NCBI RefSeq assembly: GCF_020080835.1
Contig: NC_058158.1
Location: forward strand, 31,700,305-31,764,304
Length of the DNA stretch: 64,000 nucleotides
Direction of reading: 5' to 3'
Origin: Cotesia glomerata
Lineage: Eukaryota > Arthropoda > Insecta > Hymenoptera > Braconidae
Part shown: positions 11,745-26,800 of the stretch, piece after piece
Layout of the letters: each line of letters begins with the position of its first letter
How positions within the stretch are numbered: the first letter of the stretch is position 1
The notes under the pieces: generated by a model
Seen by the model: only the letters and a program-made list of their open reading frames with translations
Told to the model about the DNA's origin: nothing
Databases searched by the model: none
Program-made: the position numbers and the translations under genes

Positions 11745-13059
11745 GGATTGCCCGGATGCGCGGGCTCGTGCGCGGGCCTCACATTATACATAACAGTGTA
11801 TGCATACATGCAGGATGTACCATGCATGCATACATCTACAAGTACCAATCCGAATGTGCAGACCGAGATAGAGAGAGCAAAAGGAGATTATTTTACCTTT
11901 TGCTTGTTTTACCCGACTGTCCTCAGGGCAGCAGTTTTACTGATAGGATACCACCGGCGGGCCCTATGGAATCCTCCCTACTGCCAACTCCGTGACTACA
12001 AATCACCCGGGATTCGATTTTCACCTCGATAAATCATAGTTTATTGCTTTCAGCACGAGCTGCCGCATCGTCATCATCCTTGTCGTCCTCTTCGTCCTCA
12101 TCCTCATCTTTTTCCTCGGCGTCGCAATTCCCAGTTCCAGTCATAACATACACAGCCGCAATCTACTATGCAAGAACGCGTTTCTTCTCTTCGCTATTGC
12201 TATTTTTATACTACACCAATAATTTTTATTTTAACGCACATACATTTCATATTTTAAATCCTTTTTAGCGTCCATCCTTTATTTTTTTATTACATTTGTC
12301 ACGCCGTATTCGATTAGTAAAGCTTTACTCTCTCTCTCTCCTACTTCAAGCCACAACTAGTGGTATTTCAAATTTTTACGATTTCGTTATTTTTCCGCTG
12401 AATAATCTCTCAATAAATTTCACCGCTAATACATTTATTTATTTGTTAACACCGTATTAAATTATATTATATTGAAATATTAAAGTAACTTCCAACAATA
12501 ATTCTAAATTTAGCAATAAATTTACGGCTGTAATCAAACCACAAATATCGTAAATGTAAACTAAACGTGCGCGCCATCGCACTCAGTAGGCACGTATACC
12601 AGTAATTCCATTGACATTACTCACGTCAGGCAATCCATGATGGAACAATAGATCACGTAGGTGCCCTGCGTTGGATTTGACATTGGCACTAAAATGTACT
12701 TGAAACCTTCGGAGAGATATTATGCATGTCAAATACAGAAGATAGCCCACATATGATCAATTATTCTCATCCTAGCTCTCTAAATATTACTATCTCAACG
12801 ACCTATACCGTTGTATTACCGGATTATCTAACAATGTTAACATTTATAGATTTATTCACACCATATATGCCTACGCACAATGTCGGTCAATGATTGAATA
12901 GTTAATACATAAAAAAAAATAGTTTTGTGTGTATCATATTTTTTTAGAAAGAAAATTATCTTTTGATAATTTTTTATATTATTTTTAATGGATTTCCAAA
13001 TTTTTTTGAGGACTAGTACATTGATTAGAAAAATTAGATTAATTTATGAGAGAGAAAAT

Positions 13060-13345
13060 ATTGAACCAAAAATTTTATTTTTTGAAGAATATGATTACTT
13101 TCAATAAAGAAAAGTTTTAAAATATAAATTTTTTCTCGATTCAAGACATAGAGATTGTTTAAAATGATCTTGTTACAAAATTTATTTTATTGAGTAAAAT
13201 TAATTTTTTTATCAACCTAGAAAAAAGTATAAGCCTAGGTAAAATTTTTCTTCAAGCAAAAAATTTCTCGTTGCTTTAAAAAATTTCATAAATATTTCCT
13301 TGATTCAAGAAAATTTTACTTTCTACTCAAAAATTTATTTTTTCT
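13060..13345. repeat. Copy of an AT-rich dispersed repeat family
   Basis: Contains ttgaaccaaaaattttattt and ccttgattcaagaaaatttt, the same vocabulary as the copies near 1740, 9350 and 11265. Diverged, edges uncertain. Confidence 0.4.
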
Positions 13346-14259
13346 GAGTAAATATTTGAATTTGATTGTATGGCAGTTGATTATAATAACAAAAATTGAT
13401 GGTTGAATTAAAAAAATATCAGTTTTATAAAAATTATTTTCTCTCTAAATACATTTGAGTCCCTCTTATTATTCACAGGAATAATAACTCACTTATAACG
13501 TTCGTTATATTAATTAACAAAATTCATCAGCATATTTAACAGAATCGTTAATGGTTGTTATTGAATTTTGATAACCAGCAATTTATTTCAAATTATCCCA
13601 TTCAAATTTAGTACGAGCTATGAATAAATATGCGTATGACTTTAGATTGTAGATTGCTTTTATAATTTAATTGACTGATAAATTTTTCAACGCAAGTTAA
13701 ATTCAAAATAAAAATAAAGAGAGAAAATGAGGACGAGGAAGCGCGATAAATTAGAGCGAGAGCTTTTACGGTTATAATAATAGACGAAAACATTAATAAA
13801 TAAAATAATAATGATAATAGCTGAACACATATTATCGGATGGTACAGTACGTAATAAATAGATAGATAAATAGATAGTTATAAAAAGGAGAGACCTTGTA
13901 GACGGAACAGTTCCAAGTCGAATGGTATCGGTGTAGCCCTTTCGGGCGTCCTTTTCTACAACGGGGCATCTGTTCCGCCCACGCATTACTCGCGCAAGAG
14001 CCACGTAACTTCTATTGCTATTCCCCGGGATGAAATGGTAAAAATAATAAAAAGAAAATAAAAGGGAACGAGTTTTGCTGGAGCTGGAACAAGAGTACAC
14101 GCCAAGTCGTTTTATGCAAGGTATCCGCGTCGAGTATTTATATGGAGCTATGAAGATCGCGCGTGAGAGCGTGAACATTCTTTCTTAGCGTTAACATATA
14201 CATACCTTTTGGGATATAGTTCCCAACAACAAGCTACTATAAACCTAGTCGATCTAATC

Positions 14260-14359
14260 NNNNNNNNNNNNNNNNNNNNNNNNNNNNNNNNNNNNNNNNN
14301 NNNNNNNNNNNNNNNNNNNNNNNNNNNNNNNNNNNNNNNNNNNNNNNNNNNNNNNNNNN
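14260..14359. other. Assembly gap of exactly 100 N
   Basis: A run of 100 N, the conventional filler for a scaffold gap of unknown length. Distances across it, including the apparent Shab upstream region, should not be trusted. Confidence 0.99.
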
Positions 14360-17300
14360 GCAGACATGTAAAAAAAAAAGAAAAAATATTAGTACGTAGC
14401 ATTTTATGTCTTTATAGATAACTGCATAAATTTGGTATGTACAGTATATCTATATAACAAATATACGAGTATATGATACAATTTACGAGTATGTAAATAC
14501 ACAGACGTTTTTTAACGATTGTTATTAAAACGCGCATGCATTAAATTCCATTTGGCGATTCACAAATTCCCACTCCACTGACATCACCAATGCAAGTTCA
14601 CGTTAATGGCTAAAACCAGACAACCAGCGTGAACGTATTAAAGAGAAATTTACACAAAGGTTGTTGTAAAATCTAAAATTACACTCTGGTGGTTATAATA
14701 TGACTCAACAAGAGTAAGATATGTCTTATATCATATACATGTATATATTCAGTGCAAATGACGAAAAACTATGCTAAAACAAAAGGTCTTTCTCGGCTTT
14801 ATTAAAACGTTCTGTTGCTTGCACACTCTTTTATAATCCATATTAAATTAAATATTCTTTTGACTTTATTTACCGCTTCATTGTTTTCATTTTTTGCTGT
14901 ACACTTTGCAACGATAATAATGTCAAGTACGCTCGCCAGAATAATTGCTGCATACACATTGCTGCCCAACATTTTTCAGCACATCAGTAGTATACAATAA
15001 TTATGTTCCGGCCAGGCTTTTACCGCCATATATTTTACTCATATGCTGCATTTTTTTCTTTTTATTTCCTGTAATTTTAATAAATTACATAATCCACGGC
15101 TTTTACAATCTATATTAATAATAATAATAATAATTCATCAAAAAACAATTAATATAAGTGAATTATAACAGAAGGAAACTTTATCGGTTTAAGTCATCTA
15201 CTGAGATCAATATCTGACAAATATAAAGACGTTACATAAAAAAAGGGCATTAATATTTACGTTAAAGTTAACAAGCAATATCAATCGCCACGTAATACAA
15301 CTTTTATAAGCGAGTTATTTATAAATCTAATTTTCGAATAATTAAACGCCAAAGTTTTGCTTCAACACGACGTTTCTAGGCTACTTTAAAACTTTGTTTC
15401 TAAGTAAAGGTTTATAACCTGACCGCCTTCGTATTAATTTATTAACATTTTTTCATTCAGACGTACATATATATTTTTTTCCTTCTTAGCTTTTCTTCCC
15501 TTCCAAATATAGATTTTTGGGTGGTTAATTTTCTTTTCTCTGTTTCAAGAGAGGGGATTAATGAATCTCAGCATAAAACTACTTTATAAGAATTATAAAT
15601 TTTTTGAGCACAGTTAGAAGTATTGTAGCCTCCGGGAGGGTCGTTTGAGATTAATAGTCAGTTGGCTTGCCCAAAACTATACTTATAAAATATAAAATAT
15701 AAGGTATGTTTACTTATAACTTATAAATTATAGCAATAATAAAAATATCACTGTAAAATCAGCCATTAATTTCATACACAAATACTTTTATATTTTAGAT
15801 TTATAGAGTATAACAATTCAGTTTACTATCTTTTTTTACAACGTCTTTATTTTACGCTGACGATAGTTTTCATGATCTCTAAACCGATAAAGTCCAGTAC
15901 TTCATTTTATTTTAATATTTCTTCTCATATCATCATTGTTATTATTAATATTATTACTGTATAAAAGAAGAAAGTAGTGACCAAGCTTTTAACGATAAAT
16001 CTTAGTTAATAAAAAGTTTATAGTAAACATAATTATTACTATCTCAACTCTCTACTATAATATTAATACACACTTATAGTTAATCATAAACCATAATTAT
16101 AATCATAAACTTGATCGTTATTAACTAATCTAACGCTTAAAAAATTGAATTATAATCGTAAATGTAATCCAGGTGCTTAAAAGTGTAAATATAAATATTG
16201 TTCGTTTACTGTAATGTGTACTTTAATTTCTAGGTGCTGTTCAATAATATTCTACCTTGGTTATAAATGTATAATTGTATTTTCCAACAGCTTTTTTCCC
16301 TTGTTTTGGCAAATATTTAAAGAACGAATTTGTTCTATTAAAAAGAAATAAAACCAACAATATATAATCAACGTAAATGTCGCGGTGATAATGATGGGAG
16401 GGTTCATACGCGATTACCAGGTATCACGTAAGTCCTTTCTCGTTCCCGCTCCCTGTGGAAAGTAATCACGCGTATCTATTTATTTATCTAATTTTCTCTG
16501 CTTTTCTATTAATAGGATCCCTGCAGGTGCTTAAGTTATCTAATGAAATGATATAATCTAATTAATAATTATCAATTATATCATACTTTACCTTATTTTC
16601 TATTATTAATTAATTTCTTAAGATCTCTTCATTAAATAAAATCAATACGATGAGCGCATGATTACTTGTAGGTACAAGGAACGGTATCTTGAAGGGACAG
16701 TAACGATGTGTTTGTATTGGCTCGTCAATCCGGCCTCGAGACAATTTTTTGTAAAATCCAACTGAAAAAAAATAAGCTAATTGATATGTTAATTGTAAAC
16801 AAAATTTAAATTGATCTGCGTTAAAATAATAATAATGCTACAGATCAATTTAATGAAAATTCTGAACAAAATTTTATATATTGTTCTTAAAAAAATTTTT
16901 TCAAAATTAATACTCACTGCAAGAGCCTGCTGTAAATATGTGAAAGCAAATATTCTACAAATAAAAGCACTAAAATAAACGATAAACTTTTCTCACCCGT
17001 GATTATTATCAACGACTGCTAGACACGCTGGTGAATGTCAGAGCAAGTGTCATCGAGAATACACGTGTGCTGACAAATAACGTTTAATTGTGCCGGTTAC
17101 TTGTAGAATATGGATCGCTGAATGTGAATGAACGGTCAAGTAAGACTGGGTTAGTGTGCCTGTTGAAGGTTCATTGTATCAAAACTTTATTTAAATTATT
17201 TATACTTTTTTTTTTTTTTAAACAAAGCTTCGATGAGAGTCGTTTTCGTTTCTTCCAAGATTATTCATTTATATTATATAAATATAAAACCCAGATAAAA

Positions 17301-18187
17301 GCCTTGTTTTTAAATTTATTTTACATTTAAATTTATAATTTATTTGGTTTATAAATAATATTGTGCAATGGCTTTTTCTTGCTTTCAGTATATATTTTTT
17401 TATTAATAAACTGGATAATAAAAAAAATTTTCATTCTCAAACCGATGCATAGAAATAGAAAGAATTTACTCTATGAATAATGTATTTATGCATAGAATAT
17501 CCGATTGATAATTTAATATCCGTATGTGCATCGTGCGCTTTTGTTTGTTATTTTACGTCACGTCTTTTGATTAAAAATAATGTAAAAAAAAAAAAATTAA
17601 AAATAAAAATAAAACTTGTTATTTTCATAAAAAACTGAATGAATAATTTTGGTCGGCTGTCTATTGCTTAAACGCTTGGCATTTTGTCTTGTGTTTATAT
17701 ATAATATATATATATATATTTATTATTGTATCTAAGAATAAAAAAAAGTTAAGATTAATATTAATTATAATGAGAATAAATTTGAAATAAACGTTGAGGT
17801 AATATGCAGTGACGGTAAACGCTCCACGAAGCTATGCTAGGACAGAACAGTGAAGAAAGTGGGAGGTGGTCGTAGAAAAAATACTACGTTCTGCTGCAAA
17901 ATAAAAAAAAATATAAAAAATATATAATAAAAATAAGTAAATAAGTCTATTTACTAAAAACTTATAAATTAGTACCTGGGACGAGTGTACTTGATGGAAA
18001 TATATTCCGCGAAGTTATGTCAAGGCAATAAATCAAACATAATAATTTAATAGGAGTTTAAGTTGAGGGTTTCCAATTGATAAATTCTGATTTTGGAAGA
18101 TAAAGATCAAAAGAAGACGACATAATATATAAATAAGGATAAAACTGGAGATGATGATAATGTTGAAGATAATAAATAAATTTTCAG

Positions 18188-21137
18188 GTGATAGCTGTGA
18201 TATCAATATTGTTTATTGTGCTATCGACGATTGCACTGACACTCAACACCATTCCCAGTATGCAAGTTAACGATGAGAAGGGAAACTTTCAAGACAATCC
18301 TCAACTAGCGATGGTCGAAGCGGTCTGCATAACTTGGTTTACCCTGGAGTACTTGCTTAGATTTAGTGCTTCGCCAGACAAGTGGAAGTTCTTCAAAGGC
18401 GGCTTAAATATAATAGACTTACTAGCAATATTGCCGTACTTTGTGTCCCTGTTTCTCGTAGAGACAAACAAGAACGCAAATGACCAGTTCCAAGACGTGA
18501 GACGGGTAGTTCAGATATTCCGTATAATGCGAATCCTGAGGATCCTGAAACTAGCGCGTCACTCAACGGGACTCCAGAGTCTCGGTTTCACACTGAGAAA
18601 TTCGTACAAAGAACTCGGGCTGCTTATGCTCTTTCTCGCGATGGGTGTTCTGATATTCTCGAGCCTTGCATACTTCGCGGAGAAAGAAGAGCCCGGGACC
18701 AAATTTATAAGCATTCCGGAGACGTTTTGGTGGGCTGGAATCACCATGACGACCGTAGGTTACGGAGACATTTATCCTACGACTCCTCTTGGCAAAGTGA
18801 TTGGCAGTGTATGTTGTATATGTGGTGTCCTGGTAATTGCGTTGCCTATTCCCATTATTGTCAATAATTTTGCTGAGTTTTACAAAAATCAGATGAGACG
18901 TGAAAAAGCGTTAAAACGTCGTGAGGCCTTGGAGCGTGCCAAGCGTGAGGGCAGTATTGTATCATTCCATCATATCAATTTGAGGGATGCCTTTGCCAAG
19001 AGTATGGATCTCATTGACGTCATCGTCGACACTGGTAAGATAATATAAGCGAGGAACTTATTCTGCAATTATATCTTCTTGTTCTTCTATATCGACTTCA
19101 TCATGCAACTTATTAATCAAAACTTCTGACTATTTATATTCTTCTTCTATATTCTCTCCCATCGAATCATTTCTTCAATTAAAACATTTGTTCAATCGAA
19201 TAAGTTCCTCGCCTCAGCTCATTTCCTCTTCAATTTCCTTTCTCTGACACTAGATTAGATAAAAAAAAAAATAAAATTGAATCATAACTTCAATCCCTGT
19301 CCCCTTGTGTTGTTCATGTCTTAATTATTTTTATTTTTTTTTTGTCTTCATCTCAAACTCTTGTAGGTCACAACATGTCAGGTGCAGATGGTAACAGTAC
19401 CGAGGGCGAATCGGCTTGCGGACGTGGACCAGCGCAAACTGGAGCCGGTTGCTATCGGAATTACGAGCACTACAGTAATATATCACGACAACGTAGAAGT
19501 GCCTCTTCATCATTCCCCCAAGTTTCTAATGATATGCCTACTTCTCCAGACAGTCCTAACCGTCGGCTGCTCGACTTTGCGCAAAATTTACCGGGTTCCC
19601 AGAACGAGGATTACTACCAGGATGAGATGCTTGCTCAACACTCTAACCAAGGCAATACTACACCTAGCGTAAGTTACTTATCATTATTTACTCGCTACTA
19701 TATTCTTCCTTTACTTTAATATTATTCTTTATTTAATTTTATTTTATCAACTATTATTTTAAGTAATTTCTAATAATTTAATTTTTTTTTTTTTTTTTTA
19801 ATCGCAGCTTCATTAACACAAGTCTATTCACGTAACATCGGTAGAATGGAAATGTCTGTCTAATAATATTTGTGTTAATCGAAGATATGATAATGTTTGA
19901 TGTCACCCTCTTGTTAATTAATTATTGATTATTTGTTATCTAACAACATTTATGTGGCTCTGTTGAAGTAATTAATAATAGTAATAATTGTGATATTATT
20001 AATAATATTTATTTTAATTATAATTAGCTATCGATATTATGAGAATAGGTAATAGTTTTTTAGATTTTGCCAACTGCAGTTTTAGAAAACTAAAAAGTAT
20101 TAAATTTATTATTTTTTAAAATGTGTACCAAGGTAGACATCATTGAGCAACCCAGCTAGTTTTTATATTCATTTTTTTCAGGTTCAAGTGTAATTCTTGC
20201 TGCTGATAGTGTTATGTGTAAATAGTGTACTGAAGATATTATTAATAATATTTAGTGTGTTTTAATAAGTGGACTAATTTAAATTTAAATTACAAATTAA
20301 TTGATTAATCACATTACACGACACACTTCACCGACCACCGTCCAATTTGAATAATTTTTTAAAATTATCTACACGTTTTAATAATTTTAGCTTATAAAAA
20401 ACACTAAGCTTGTAGAGAGATATAAATTTTAACTGCACTATTTTAAATAAGGAATAATAATAACAGTAATAATACCAATAACGTACAACGAATCGCGATG
20501 GTACGACGCCAAATATATAAGTATTAAAACGAATTGAAAGTATAAATTATACACCATATTATATTAAAATTATTATTTTATTTTCTAATCTTGAATATCT
20601 TAGCTGATAAACGGTTATAGATTTCCCGACATTACTTGCAGAAAAGTACTTTAATAATAAAGTTATTTATCAAAACTCACTGAGACGGATAGGAGTGATT
20701 AAAGTGCTACGGCTCCTCGTTATTGGAAAATATTACAATAATAAATCTATTATTCATATTGATCAAGAAAATATATAAAAAAAATGAGAAAAAAAATTGG
20801 AACTCTCTCGTTATTTTACTCGTGATTACTTTCATCCATTTAAGGGTAATTAATTTTCTACTATCGTTTAAATATCATTTGAATTGCTAATTAAATAATT
20901 ACTGTTTAAATGAACGTTCCTGGGTGAAATTTATCGAGTTTTATAATTCGAGTGTTGAGTAAATAAGAACAGAGCCACACCCGGTAACGTTTGAGCATTG
21001 AAAAAAAAATTTTATTTAATGTTAAATCTATTTGGAAGAAAATTTTATTGATGCTATAGAAGGATAATTTATTTTTGAATTATTTATTTGAAAGCTTTTA
21101 TCAAAGCAACACAATTCAAACGTTATCATGACATTTA

Positions 21138-21205
<68 letters not shown>

Positions 21206-23802
21206 ACATAATAGTAACAAGAGCTTTTTATTGTAATAGCCCATGAAATCATTGTCATTATTGTCATTAATCATTATTAAAATGTCATTTGTCATTATAT
21301 ATAAGGAGCCTGAGACTAATATGTGCTTATTGCGTTGTAATTTTTGTCAGTAGATTTTTATCGTATTAAGTTATTGAATTATTTCAATTGAAAATATTTT
21401 ATTTACAATAATATTATCATTATTATTATTATTCTATACCTTTAATTGATAAAACAAAAAGCATAAGTCAAAAATTTCAATTGAATTTTAAACAAACCGG
21501 AAAATAAAAGTTTATGAATTAATATGTGCATTTATAGAAAATCTAAAAATATATAAAATCAATACGGCGTTTTCATGCTCTCTTTATCTCAAATTTAAGC
21601 ACTGAAATATTCAAACACGTCAATTTTAATAAACTATTGTTGAATGTATTTTTAGCGCTTATTTAAATAATCATATTAGAAGTTATATTTGTTGAATATA
21701 ATACACAGAGTTTAATTATATGTTAATTATTAAAATTATTTTTCATAAAACACTTTAAAATCAACAAAGTTAAAAATAACTTTGTTTATAAACTTTTTTT
21801 TATTTAATTTTTAATAAATTCTTGACATTTTCGAGCTACTGCTAAGACGTAATTAAGTAATCAACCTTCGGCATTGTGTAAGGTATAGTTTTTAAAATAA
21901 CCAGCCATAGCAAGGTTCTGAGTTAATTATTAATAAGATTAATAATACTGAAAGGCATTACTTGACACTAACAAATAATATATAATTTTTGTAATCTAAT
22001 TCTGATAACAAGAATGATCAATTAATAATGTATGATAATTTTTTTTATATTTTTTTTAAATTTAACTTAACTTTTTTTAACAAAAAAAAAAAAAAAACAA
22101 AAAAAAACAAGGTATCGCTTAGCAGTTTAATTTTTCATGTGTAATTTTAAGAATGTGCCACTTTGTCTGCGTTGTTTTTATTTTGAATTTTATATAAACA
22201 AAGAGCCCACTTTACAAGTTTAAATGTGTTATGTTGTATATAAAATATTTAAATATGTTAAGTTTATATAGACTAAAAATTGTAAATAGCATTTTATAAA
22301 TTTATTTTTTTATATTACTCTTATTTAATATCTACTGTTTATGTAAGAGTTTTTATTTTATTTGTGCTTTTGTCAATTTTATCGATTACTTTTTTATAAA
22401 TTTTTTCATTTCTTCTTTTTTTTTTATACTTATACGTAATTGTATAATATCAATTGTCATAAGAGACAAATGTCGAAGCGTTTTGTGGCTTACTGCCCAT
22501 AGTTATTTTTATACAATCACTCAGACTTTCATCGTGAGTAAGCCAATGACAGAAATATATTTATCTCGGTAGTACAATACAAAATACAATAGTACGATTT
22601 TGTTGTAATTTATTATAAAATTTTTCTACGTCACCACACATATTTTTATTATTATTATAAAATAAAATGTAATAAATAATAAGCTTTGCTTAATATTTAA
22701 TTATTTGTCATTATCGTTAATAGTATTATTTATTATTAATTACAAATGTTATTTATTCTGTTTATTTTATAAATACGTGAGTGTAATAAATTAAGTATGC
22801 TTTTATATGTTTTGGTACATGCAGATATACAATATAGTTATAACATATATAATATAGTTACAAATATATATGTATAGTTATCTAAGAAGAAAAGATTAAA
22901 AAATATATTACATTGAAACAATGCCAATAAAAACAAGCAATTTAGCTTCGCTGGCAAAATATAATAGAGTAAAGACAATCAATATAATAAGTAGAATTAG
23001 CGTTCAAGTATTATAACTATCAATAATGATTTATCGTTATTACTCTTTACAATGTTATCATGTTATAATTCTCCGACAAATTGAAACATCGTTTTAGATT
23101 ATTTTTCTCATTACCATTAGCATTTGCAATCACGTAATACGATAATTTAAAGTTAATTATGTTAATGAAGAAATGATACTTATCCTGATTAGGAATGAGA
23201 ATAATAATTAGAGCAAGTAATTTAAGTTACTGCTGTTAAATCTTTAAATTAAACATCAATCACTGGATTATAATTAAGGATTTAAATATATCAATAGTAT
23301 TTGTCGCTATTTTTCAGACAATGGCGCCTGATATACGCAATGTACAAATGTGAAATGGAACTGGAGATTTGGAGACGACATTCCAGAGTATCGATGAGGA
23401 GCTGATTATTTTAAAATAACTATTTATAATTATGTCAATATTATTTTTAAAAATAGTCAATAATCATACTCAGACATTCACAATTGCATAAATTTATATT
23501 TATAGTGAATACATAGATGTAGATGTAGATAATAATAAATCAATAAATTTTCATTGGAACTGAGTTGAAACAAATAGCAATAAAGACATATGAGGAGGGC
23601 CAGGCAAATTTGTAAAATCATTATCATCAATAAATAATTTTTTTGTTCATTGACATTGTTTATTTATTTTTTATTGTATATATGTATATTATCATTAATA
23701 TTTCATTTTCAATTATTTTATCCTGCATCTTCATTTATTATGATTTTTTAAGCAACGGGTAAGTAAATTCGCATCACAAAGTGGCACTTCATTTATTAAA
23801 AG

Positions 23803-23833
<31 letters not shown>

Positions 23834-26800
23834 AAAACATTTATCATTTCTTCAGAAAATTTTTATATTAAAAAATGCATTTAATTTGATGGATATTAAA
23901 AACAGTTTTGATGTAAATTATAAAATGATTTATTATATTGTAGAGTGTAAAGATATAAAGATATTTTTAATTAAGTTAAAATGTCTCTCAGGCTCCGAAG
24001 ATAATTAAAATAAAATGCCATCGTAATTCATAATTCATTATTCATACTTCACATAGTACATTATTCATACAAAGCTTACAAGTTTATTTGTATTTGTATT
24101 CACTAGTATTTGTTTATTCACTCAAACATTTATACCAAACAATTTGTTTGATTTTATTATACTTTGTCTGTCTGTTAATTTGAATGCATTCATCTCATTG
24201 GAAACACTTGAACCATTTCTAATAATAAAAAATGCTGTTTCATCTATTCGCACTAATTGTATTTGTATTTATATTTGTAATATTAATATTTATATAAGTC
24301 AAAAAATAAACTTATGACACATCGTCAATAAATAGAAGGTCGTCAAAAGGTTCAATAGTTTACGATGGGAGGTCTTGACTAAATAAATAGACAAATAAAA
24401 CAGGAGAGTATAATTTTTTTTTTTGTATTTTGTGTGTGGTGTTTAGGATGAAGATAAAAAAGACAGCAAAAAATCCGAGAAATTCGATGAAATCCCTAGT
24501 GAATTTGAGTGTTGCTTTTGTACAACTAAGGTATTTACTATCAATAACAATATTTTAGAGCGAAAACAACTATTTTACCCTTTGATTATTATTATTATAT
24601 CTCTTTATTTTTATCCTGCATCCTGTTGATTTTAAAACCTATTGGAAATTTTATTTCAGTAGCGAGTAAAATAATCTTTCTAATGTTTTTACTTTATTCT
24701 TCTTTTAAGAATTCATCAGATTTATTGCATGTGTATTTAGAGAAAATATTTGTTTTTTTTTTATAGTTATTATTTTTTAAAAACTTGTTTAATATTTAAC
24801 AGATATATCATTTGAAGAAAAGTAAAATTTTTTTCAATCTGTGAAAAGAAATTTTCTAAAAGGATCACACAGAAGAAAAAGAGTTAAATTATTTTTAAAT
24901 TCATGCTGAAGAAAAGATTTTAGTATTTGTTGCGTTGAAAAAATAATTTATAAAATTTAGATTTTATAATAAAATTTTTTATGTGAATTTTCCAACTTTT
25001 TTTAAGATCAAAATTTGAATTAATTTATTTATAGAGAAGAAATATATTTCTACGGATAAATATTTATCTTACAAACTTTTTTGAAACAACAAAAACTTTA
25101 AAAAGTTATTTCTTCAGAATGATAACGATTCTTTTTAAAATAATTCTTTCAGACGATAATAAACTCAAGCGAGCCATAAAAAGTTTAACTTTTTGTAGAG
25201 TTTAAGTAAAAGTGATCCACTATGAGATGTATCGGAGCAAAAATTATCATGATATGTTTGATTGTCGTTGGTTCTCGTTTGTTTTGTATGTTACACAGGA
25301 ATACAAAGATTACAGAGACGCTGAAGACATAATGCCACTGGCGACAAGTGATTTCCGTAATCCAGTATGCCAAGAAATGCGCTCGCTGCGCGAGAACAGT
25401 ATTGATACCAGTGCATTCGGTGATTTATTCTCATACTCATCACCATTGAGACAAATAACAGCAATAGCGGCATCATCAGCCCCAATATCAGCTCCAGCTA
25501 TTGCAGCACCGCCGACAGAACCAGCGACCACTCCGGCGACGAGTTATCCCTCAAAATCGTACAATGAACGCGGGAGTGTTGATAGTTCCGAGACGTACGC
25601 GACCTGTCAAACTCATCCGTTCAATTCCCAAGAATTACTGGATGGTGATGCGCCCAACGAAGCTGACAGCAATTTGTACATAAATCCTCTAGAAGGTGCT
25701 GACAATAAGTGCCGGGAAATAAATACCGACAAATCGCCCACCGTAGATCATCAGTCTGCACTATTTTCGCCCAGTTCCACTAATACTAATCCTACAGAAT
25801 TTTCAAAGAGCGTTCAAGTTCAGCACGACTCGATTAAGGCCAGTGTCAACACTGATACTTTGCCAAAACATCGAAAAACCCGTGTTGCTAAGGTACTTTA
25901 CATTTATTTATAATTTCATTTATTTAATAGTCAATTCATTTCTAAAATTACTTTTACAAAATTTTTATTTTTACTTAAACAGATAAAATTGAAACAAGAA
26001 TTTTAAAAGTCGAGAAGAAATAAAGTTTTTATGGAATATAGAACTATTCAAGATGAAAATTGTCGTCAGATGTCATATTTAAATTTTTTTGTGATTTTAT
26101 ATTTAAATTAAAAGAATTTAAATAATTATTTTCTATTAAAACTTAAATTTCGTTGACAGAATATTTTTTAAAAAAGAATCAAATATGTTAGTTGTCTTTT
26201 TTAAGATATATCAATCATTTATATTAACATCAGGTCATTTATAAACAGCACAACTAACGTCAAAAATATTAAAAATATCAAATTTTTTATTAGAAATTGT
26301 TTATACATAATGATTAAAAGTCAACATTTTTTATTAAAAATTTATTATACTTAAAATAATGTCTAGTAAAGTCCAAAATATTAATTTTTATGATTAGTAA
26401 TTAAATAAAATTATAAAATCAAATTACTAATATAATAAATAAAATTTCAGAGTGCATCAGGACGTAGACCAACAATAACTGGCGACCAGCAAAGCAGTAA
26501 TCAAAGTAACACAACGAAAACACCGGATGCCCTGGAAGACAACAATAATTCATACGTAGGTCTGCGAGGTGGTCGCGGGACTGTTCCTGGGAATACGTCA
26601 AATACTTCGCTGACGAGTCTCGCATCGGCATCGCGACTGATAAACCAACATCTATTTGGGAATAGCGGTGGTACCAAGCAATATGGTAAATGAACCAACA
26701 ATAGTAACTCACGTGCTCGAGGATGCCATCAGCCCACCGCTTTGTTAATAAGTCACCTATTTTATTGAAATAACGCTCAGTAATTTTAATTATTCAGATA

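Larger units (their letters stand above)
11745..18187. other. Gene-poor region upstream of the visible Shab exons
   Basis: No exon is supported. There are two GC-richer patches (about 13880-14220 and 16380-16480), a serine-coding TCC/TCG-rich stretch near 12064-12118 that is low complexity, another copy of the dispersed repeat near 13060-13345, an 11-bp perfect inverted repeat (16807-16817 with 16840-16850), and the assembly gap at 14260-14359. If the Shab promoter is further left, this is Shab intron. Otherwise the missing Shab T1 exon may lie in the gap. Confidence 0.45.

Noticed and set aside
12044..12268. Poly-Ser plus-strand open frame
   Set aside because: It comes from a TCC/TCG simple repeat; no other coding signal.
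13687..14178. Minus-strand open frame of 163 codons next to the assembly gap
   Set aside because: Composition is Ser/Tyr/Phe-rich low complexity, no domain or splice context, and it runs into AT-rich sequence at both ends.
16380..16480. GC-richer segment starting ATGATGGGAGGG with a GTAAGT donor, considered as a Shab 5' exon
   Set aside because: The encoded residues do not resemble Shab T1 or S1 and there is no support beyond the donor.
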